This document shows positions 59,460 to 64,000 of a stretch of 64,000 nt of DNA, in pieces (position 1 is the first letter of the stretch; the number at the start of each line of letters is the position of its first letter). This DNA is from an uncultured Oscillospiraceae bacterium (GTDB taxonomy: Bacteria; Bacillota; Clostridia; Oscillospirales; Oscillospiraceae): the NCBI GenBank assembly GCA_934593275.1, contig CAKTQE010000001.1, positions 90,400-154,399 on the forward strand, read 5' to 3'. Under the pieces are notes generated by a model. It was not told the DNA's origin. It searched no databases and was given only the letters and a program-made list of their open reading frames with translations. The position numbers and the translations under genes were made by a program.

Positions 59460-60077
59460 ATGAGTGAACAAGCAAAAGCTGTCGGCGTGTCCGACAAAAT
59501 GAAGGCAAAGGACTATATTACACTGGGCATTTTTACGGTTCTGTTCTTTGCCGTAGTAATGGTGTGCATCTTTGCCTCCGCAGCTACCGTGGTGACCTTT
59601 GCGTTTGGGAGCGCCATTGCTGCAATTCCTGGAGGCATTATCTATATGCTGATGCGCGCTAAAGTGCCAAAGGCCGGGAGCGTTCTCTTGAGCGGTGTGG
59701 TGATCGGCCTGATTGAGTTTCTGATTGGCGCAGGATGGGCGGTTGCTGTCGGTTTTATTGCCGGTGCCATAATTGCGGAGCTTCTGGCCCGTATCGGCCA
59801 CTACAAGAGCTTCTGGCTGAATACCATTGGCTATTCCGCCTATATGATGTTCTTTGCGCTGGGAACCTATCTCCCTATGGTCATTATGACCGGCTATGTG
59901 GATGATATGTCCACCTCTAACGGTGTGAGTGCTGAGTATCTGGCAGAGTTACATAGCTTTATGAATGGAACAATGGTAGTCATTATCGCCGTTGTGACTT
60001 TCGTTGCAGGCATCATCGGCGCTTTGATTGCAAAAGGTGTGTTCAAAAAGCACTTCCAGAAGGCAGGCATTGTCTAA
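59460..60077 (+). CDS. ECF transporter S component (MptD/Trep_Strep type)
   Basis: This 205-residue membrane protein with about six segments resembles the MptD/Trep_Strep family of putative substrate-capture components. It starts MSEQAKAVGVSDKMKAKDYI and contains FAFGSAIAAIPGGIIYMLM and IIAELLARIGHYKSFWLN. The ligand is not known for the family. GAAAGGGGCT precedes the ATG. With the T and ATPase genes it completes an ECF transporter. Confidence 0.87.
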   Translation: MSEQAKAVGVSDKMKAKDYITLGIFTVLFFAVVMVCIFASAATVVTFAFGSAIAAIPGGIIYMLMRAKVPKAGSVLLSGVVIGLIEFLIGAGWAVAVGFIAGAIIAELLARIGHYKSFWLNTIGYSAYMMFFALGTYLPMVIMTGYVDDMSTSNGVSAEYLAELHSFMNGTMVVIIAVVTFVAGIIGALIAKGVFKKHFQKAGIV

Positions 60078-60113
60078 GGGCGATATAGTTGCGACTAACT
60101 CTCTGGTATCTTT

Positions 60114-60213
60114 GGGCTATTTTGGACAGTGGAACAGAGTTATGGAGTAGCAGGCAATTCCAAAGGTTGATAAAATGAGTGGTGAGGTTAGAAACTGCTA
60201 ACCTCACCATTTT
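60114..60213 (+). promoter_or_regulatory. regulatory region of the ABC-exporter-fold pair
   Basis: GGGCTATTTT (60114-60123) lies 57 bp before TAAAAT (60171-60176). ATGGAG follows at the same offset as in the ECF operon region. The hairpin GGTGAGGTTAG-AAACTG-CTAACCTCACC (60181-60208) follows the -10 box and shares the core of the hairpin at 57246-57289. Confidence 0.6.
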
Positions 60214-60236
60214 CAATTTTAAGGAGGGTTCATGCT

Positions 60237-62051
60237 ATGTCAAACGCAAAGTCGAAACAAGCAAAACCAAAGACGGGTTTGGCGCGATGCATGGAATTGG
60301 CTTCTGACAGAAAGGGCCTTGTGTTCTTAGCTGCGGTTCTTTCGTCACTGGCGGCCATTGCTTCGTTCATCCCGTACATAGCGGTCTATTTTATGATCCG
60401 CTCGATTATCGGGGTTTTCCCGAACCTTGACCAGTTGGATATGGGGATGGTCATGAATTACGGCTGGCTGGCGCTCGCCGGGATCGTGGCGAATATCCTG
60501 CTGTACTTCCTGGCTATTTTCAGTTCACACATGGCAGCGTTCGGAACGCTGTACGAGTTGAAGGTTCTCTTTGCAGACCATATTACTAAAATTCCACTTG
60601 GGTATCACCTGACGATTGGCAGCGGACGTCTGCGGAAAATCATGGATGAAAACATTGAAAGCGTAGAGGGCTTTATTGCTCACCAGTTCCCGGATTTTGT
60701 CGCTTCTATTACAGCTCCCATTGTCATGGTCATCATCCTACTGGCCGTTGACTGGCGGTTCGGTCTTGCCTCTCTGGTCGGTATCATTCTGGCGTTTGTT
60801 GCGGAGTTCATTGGCTTTGGCAGCGGCGAGATGAAAGAGAATATGGGTAAGTACCAAAAAGCCCTGGAAGAAATGAACAACGCTTCTGTGGAGTATGTTC
60901 GTGGAATGTCGGTTGTAAAGGCGTTTAACCAGACCGCATCCTCTTTCAAAAAACTCAAAGAAGCAATTACCGGATATACAGAGTGGGTCCTGAAATTTTC
61001 CCTGGGCTGGCAGAACTGTATGCCCGCTTTCACCACAATCATCAATAATGTTTATCTGATCCTTGTACCTGTCGGAATTTTAATCGGCTCCAGGTCGGAT
61101 GATTTTGCTGGGTTTGCCATGACCTTCATTTTCTATTTGCTCTTTGTGCCCGCAATTTCCGGTGTACTGAACAAAATCATGTATATCTCCGAATCGTTCA
61201 TGCAGATTGATGGGAATGTGGCTCGGATGGATGAAATTCTGAACATCCCTGAAATGCCGGAAACATCTCATCCTAAGAAACCTGTTGGGGATGATGTTGC
61301 TTTCAAGGATGTCAGTTTTTCCTACACGGGAGACATACACGAAAAGGCGCTGGAGGATGTTTCCTTTGTTGCGAAGCAGGGACAGATCACAGCTATTGTC
61401 GGCCCGTCCGGCGGCGGCAAGAGTACGATTGCCAATCTGATTTCTCGGTTTTGGGACGTATCTTCCGGCAGCATTACCATCGGCGGCGTAGATGTGCGCG
61501 ATATGGCGGAGGATGACCTGATGCGCCATGTCAGCTTTGTGTTCCAGGATATTTTCCTGTTCAAGCAGAGCATCTTGGATAATATCCGTATGGGCAATCC
61601 TTCGGCCAGTGAGGAACAAGTGATTGCGGCGGCGAAAGCGGCGCAGTGCCACGAGTTCATCTCCAAACTGCCCAACGGATATCATACGGTGGTCGGCTCC
61701 AAAGGCATCCATCTCTCTGGCGGCGAGCGCCAGCGAATTGCCATTGCGAGGGCCATTATCAAGGACTCGCCCATCATCGTGCTGGATGAGGCAACGGCGT
61801 TCAGCGACCCGGAGAATGAATACCTGATCCAGAAAGCTTTTGAAAAGCTGATGCAGGGTAAGACAGTTATCATCATCGCACACCGCCTCTCCACGATCCG
61901 CAATGCAGATAAGATTATTGTCATGGAGAAAGGGCACCTGATCGAAGAAGGAAAACATGACGAGCTGGTGGACGCAGGCGGACGCTATGCGCAAATGTGG
62001 AACCACTATACAGAAGCGATTGGCTGGAAAATCAGCGGAAAGGCGGTGTAA
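60237..62051 (+). CDS. exporter-fold ABC transporter, first half (YbtP/IrtA-like)
   Basis: This 604-residue half-transporter has six membrane segments (about 25-320) fused to an ATPase with Walker A GPSGGGKST, signature LSGGERQRIA, Walker B IIVLDEATAFSD and H-loop IIAHRLSTI. The DEATAFSDPENE stretch resembles siderophore-associated YbtP/YbtQ and IrtA/IrtB proteins, which use an exporter fold for import. Linkage to an AraC regulator and ECF genes supports uptake. AAGGAGGG precedes ATG 60237. The second half follows 2 bp after its stop. Confidence 0.9.
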   Translation: MSNAKSKQAKPKTGLARCMELASDRKGLVFLAAVLSSLAAIASFIPYIAVYFMIRSIIGVFPNLDQLDMGMVMNYGWLALAGIVANILLYFLAIFSSHMAAFGTLYELKVLFADHITKIPLGYHLTIGSGRLRKIMDENIESVEGFIAHQFPDFVASITAPIVMVIILLAVDWRFGLASLVGIILAFVAEFIGFGSGEMKENMGKYQKALEEMNNASVEYVRGMSVVKAFNQTASSFKKLKEAITGYTEWVLKFSLGWQNCMPAFTTIINNVYLILVPVGILIGSRSDDFAGFAMTFIFYLLFVPAISGVLNKIMYISESFMQIDGNVARMDEILNIPEMPETSHPKKPVGDDVAFKDVSFSYTGDIHEKALEDVSFVAKQGQITAIVGPSGGGKSTIANLISRFWDVSSGSITIGGVDVRDMAEDDLMRHVSFVFQDIFLFKQSILDNIRMGNPSASEEQVIAAAKAAQCHEFISKLPNGYHTVVGSKGIHLSGGERQRIAIARAIIKDSPIIVLDEATAFSDPENEYLIQKAFEKLMQGKTVIIIAHRLSTIRNADKIIVMEKGHLIEEGKHDELVDAGGRYAQMWNHYTEAIGWKISGKAV

Positions 62052-62053
62052 CT

Positions 62054-63790
62054 ATGAGCAGATTACAAAAAGCTCTCTTTTTATCAGACAAAGGTTACGC
62101 AGATCTGAAAAAAGCAATCTTCGCCTGCACATTGACGAACTTGGCTATGCTTCTTCCGTTCTGTGTAACTGTTATGATTTTCAGTGAAATTCTGACTCCA
62201 TTTGTCAATGGCGGCTCCATTCAGTGGAACCATATCTGGATGCTGTGGGGCGCGGGTATTGTTTCGGCCATTCTGGTATTTCTGGCTGCCAAAAACGATT
62301 ACCGCAAAACCTATATTGCCTCATATAAAGAGTCGAACACGACCCGGCTTCGGATTGCGGAGCATCTGCGGAAACTTCCGATGAATTTCTTTAACACCAA
62401 GGACCTTTCTGAACTGACCACAAATATGATGGCAGATTGCAGCAGCATGGAATCCCTGCTCAGCAGCACGATCCCTCCGCTGATTGCAAACGGCATCACG
62501 GTGACCCTGACCTGCATCCTGCTGGCCTTCTTTGACTGGCGGCTTGCTTTGTGCGTATTTATCACGGTTCCGATTGCCTTCCTCATTATCTGGCTCAGCC
62601 GGAACCATCAAAAGAAGCTGTTTGAAAAACAGGTTGACGCAAAGCTGGCTGCTTCTGACCAGGTACAGGAATACTTGGAAGGCATGAAGATCATCAAGTC
62701 CTGCGGGCTGTCCGGTTCTCATTTCAGCGCGCTGGATAAAGCTCTGTTAGCAATGAAAAAAATCGCCATCAAAGTGGAGATGGCTGTCGGCGTGTTCATG
62801 TCCAGTGCAAGTATGATTTTGCAGGCTGGCATCGGTATCACGATTTTTGTTGGCGCTATTCTTCTAACACAAGGACAGATTGAGCTTCTTCCTCTGCTTA
62901 TGTTCCTGCTGATGGTCACACGGATTTATGGACCGATCCTGGCGATCCTGGCGAACCTGTCCTCACTGCTGAATTTGAATGTGGTCACAAGTCGTATGCG
63001 TACCCTGCTCACTACCCCTGCGATGGACGGTGAAGGAAAAACGGTCCCGAACTGCGATATTGAGCTTTCCCATGTGACCTTTGCCTACAATCAGGAAGAT
63101 GTCATCAAAGATGTTTCTTGTAAAATTCCCCAGGGGAGCGTGACTGCCCTTGTTGGCCCGTCTGGCTCCGGTAAAAGCACGATTTCCAAACTGATTGCCC
63201 GGTTTTGGGATGTTCAGCAGGGAAAGATCACCGTGGGCGGAAAAGACATTAAGAGTATGGAGCCGGAAAGTCTCATGTCTTATATGTCCTTCGTGTTCCA
63301 GGATGTGACCCTGTTCAATGATACGGTTATGAACAATATCCGTCTTGGCAATCCAAACGCAACGGACGATCAAGTAATTGCTGCGGCCAAAGCCGCCTAT
63401 TGTGATGAATTTGTCCGGGAAATGCCGGACGGGTATCAGACGGTCCTCGGTGAGAACGGCAGCACTCTTTCCGGCGGTGAGCGCCAGCGTATTTCCATCG
63501 CCCGCGCATTGCTGAAAAATGCGCCCATTATTCTTCTGGACGAGGCAACCGCATCCCTTGACCCGGAAAATGAAGTCCTGGTTCAAAAGGCGATTGCCAA
63601 ACTGGTGGAGGGTAAGACGGTCATTATGATTGCTCACCGGCTCCGTACTGTGGTGGACGCCGACCAAATTCTTGTCCTTGATAACGGAAAGTTGGTAGAA
63701 TATGGAACTCATGAGAAACTGATGAAGAAAAACGGCCTGTATCATAAGTTATTCCATATCCAGCAAGAGAGCCTGGGTTGGGCGGTATAA
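62054..63790 (+). CDS. exporter-fold ABC transporter, second half (YbtQ/IrtB-like)
   Basis: This 578-residue half-transporter has six membrane segments and an ATPase with Walker A GPSGSGKST, signature LSGGERQRIS, Walker B IILLDEATASLD and H-loop MIAHRLRTV. It should form a heterodimer with the upstream protein. ATG 62054 follows AAGGCGGTG and lies directly behind the first gene. The direction of transport (drug export or metallophore import) cannot be proven from sequence; the neighbours favour import. Confidence 0.9.
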   Translation: MSRLQKALFLSDKGYADLKKAIFACTLTNLAMLLPFCVTVMIFSEILTPFVNGGSIQWNHIWMLWGAGIVSAILVFLAAKNDYRKTYIASYKESNTTRLRIAEHLRKLPMNFFNTKDLSELTTNMMADCSSMESLLSSTIPPLIANGITVTLTCILLAFFDWRLALCVFITVPIAFLIIWLSRNHQKKLFEKQVDAKLAASDQVQEYLEGMKIIKSCGLSGSHFSALDKALLAMKKIAIKVEMAVGVFMSSASMILQAGIGITIFVGAILLTQGQIELLPLLMFLLMVTRIYGPILAILANLSSLLNLNVVTSRMRTLLTTPAMDGEGKTVPNCDIELSHVTFAYNQEDVIKDVSCKIPQGSVTALVGPSGSGKSTISKLIARFWDVQQGKITVGGKDIKSMEPESLMSYMSFVFQDVTLFNDTVMNNIRLGNPNATDDQVIAAAKAAYCDEFVREMPDGYQTVLGENGSTLSGGERQRISIARALLKNAPIILLDEATASLDPENEVLVQKAIAKLVEGKTVIMIAHRLRTVVDADQILVLDNGKLVEYGTHEKLMKKNGLYHKLFHIQQESLGWAV

Positions 63791-63996
63791 CTTTTGCAAT
63801 CAAGAGGCATTCGCACAGGAATAAACCGAATAAGCCAAGCGATCCTGCCCCGCAAGACGGGGAAAGAAAAAAACCGTTGCAGGGCAGGCAGCTTCGTGCG
63901 CCCAAAATGGATTTTCCGGGTAATGCGGCGGTTTTGAGTAACATCAAGGCCGCCGTTCCTTATGCCCTCAACAAAGGAGTGACGACTACACGCTGA
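63778..63996 (+). CDS. small hypothetical frame at the window edge
   Basis: A 72-codon frame starts at TTG 63778 within the end of the ABC gene. It contains MDFPGNAAVLSNIKAAVPYA near its end, which looks coding-like, but I recognise no family and see no good ribosome site. An AAAGGAG at about 63974 suggests that another gene starts at or just past the right edge. Confidence 0.25.
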   Translation: MGGITFAIKRHSHRNKPNKPSDPAPQDGERKKPLQGRQLRAPKMDFPGNAAVLSNIKAAVPYALNKGVTTTR

Positions 63997-64000
63997 CACG

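Noticed and set aside
56149..63790. Complete siderophore biosynthesis locus
   Set aside because: No synthetase, NRPS or adenylation gene is present in the window; only uptake-type genes are seen.

Overview
The window looks like chromosome of a high-GC, spore-forming clostridium from the gut, most likely an Oscillospiraceae-type Firmicute (inference). The evidence is a forespore sigma factor (SigG) with its own sigma-F-like promoter, HemZ, a SpoVB-like flippase, strong AGGAGG ribosome sites, near-consensus sigma-A promoters with 16-17 bp spacers, a TPP riboswitch, and a known style of gut-clostridial intergenic repeats (palindromes with TGTCATTCCGA ends).

Positions 1-37990 are core genome. 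In order they hold the start of gpmI, a leucine-rich-repeat surface protein, recG and rpsT (all minus), sigG with a ylmC-type gene, rpsB-tsf, an M24 peptidase and an alanine/glycine symporter. Next comes an unusual envelope operon (lipoprotein, phosphodiester-glycosidase-like protein, divergent Lgt-like protein). After it lie prfC, a DUF5662 gene, dtd, a metallo-hydrolase, hemZ, an amidohydrolase and a SpoVB-like flippase in a close run, then a small-multidrug-export-type gene, a HIT protein, and riboswitch-controlled thiT. A minus-strand acyltransferase/PAP2 pair, an OmpR-type two-component system, minus-strand recJ-relA and an AI-2E-type permease follow. The core ends with an ACT-domain gene, infC-rpmI-rplT (ATC start and attenuator leader), an RluA synthase and a LURP-one protein. 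Five intergenic islands are mosaics of the same repeat modules.

Positions 38000-47882 are a lower-GC accessory mosaic. It contains a 23-bp tandem repeat, blaI-blaR1 followed by two lipoproteins with BlaI-type palindromes but no beta-lactamase, and remnants of mobile-element genes (Maff2-like, integrase-like, a truncated histidine kinase). A membrane/XRE pair, a divergent Lrp/MATE pair and a Fic-zeta pair complete it.

At 47883-47927 lies the 3' part of a tRNA-Thr(CGT) gene, cut exactly at the anticodon loop. I read it as the left junction of an integrative conjugative element (ICE) that runs off the right edge. The ICE operon begins with a promoter, two tandem leader hairpins and a terminator. 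It continues through parB, several small ICE proteins, a replication initiator, PcfB and VirD4, with more intrinsic terminators between genes, which suggests processive antitermination.

VirD4 is broken after about 323 residues by a second, nested element. That element carries a large serine recombinase, TnpV, and a transport cargo: an AraC regulator, an ECF transporter (T, double ATPase, S) and a pair of exporter-fold ABC proteins resembling the YbtP/YbtQ and IrtA/IrtB type. Three promoter regions in the cargo share the motif GGGCTATTTT. Two of them share a second block at identical spacing and carry GGTTAG-N6-CTAACC hairpins. The cargo looks like a self-contained, AraC-controlled uptake module, plausibly for a metallophore.
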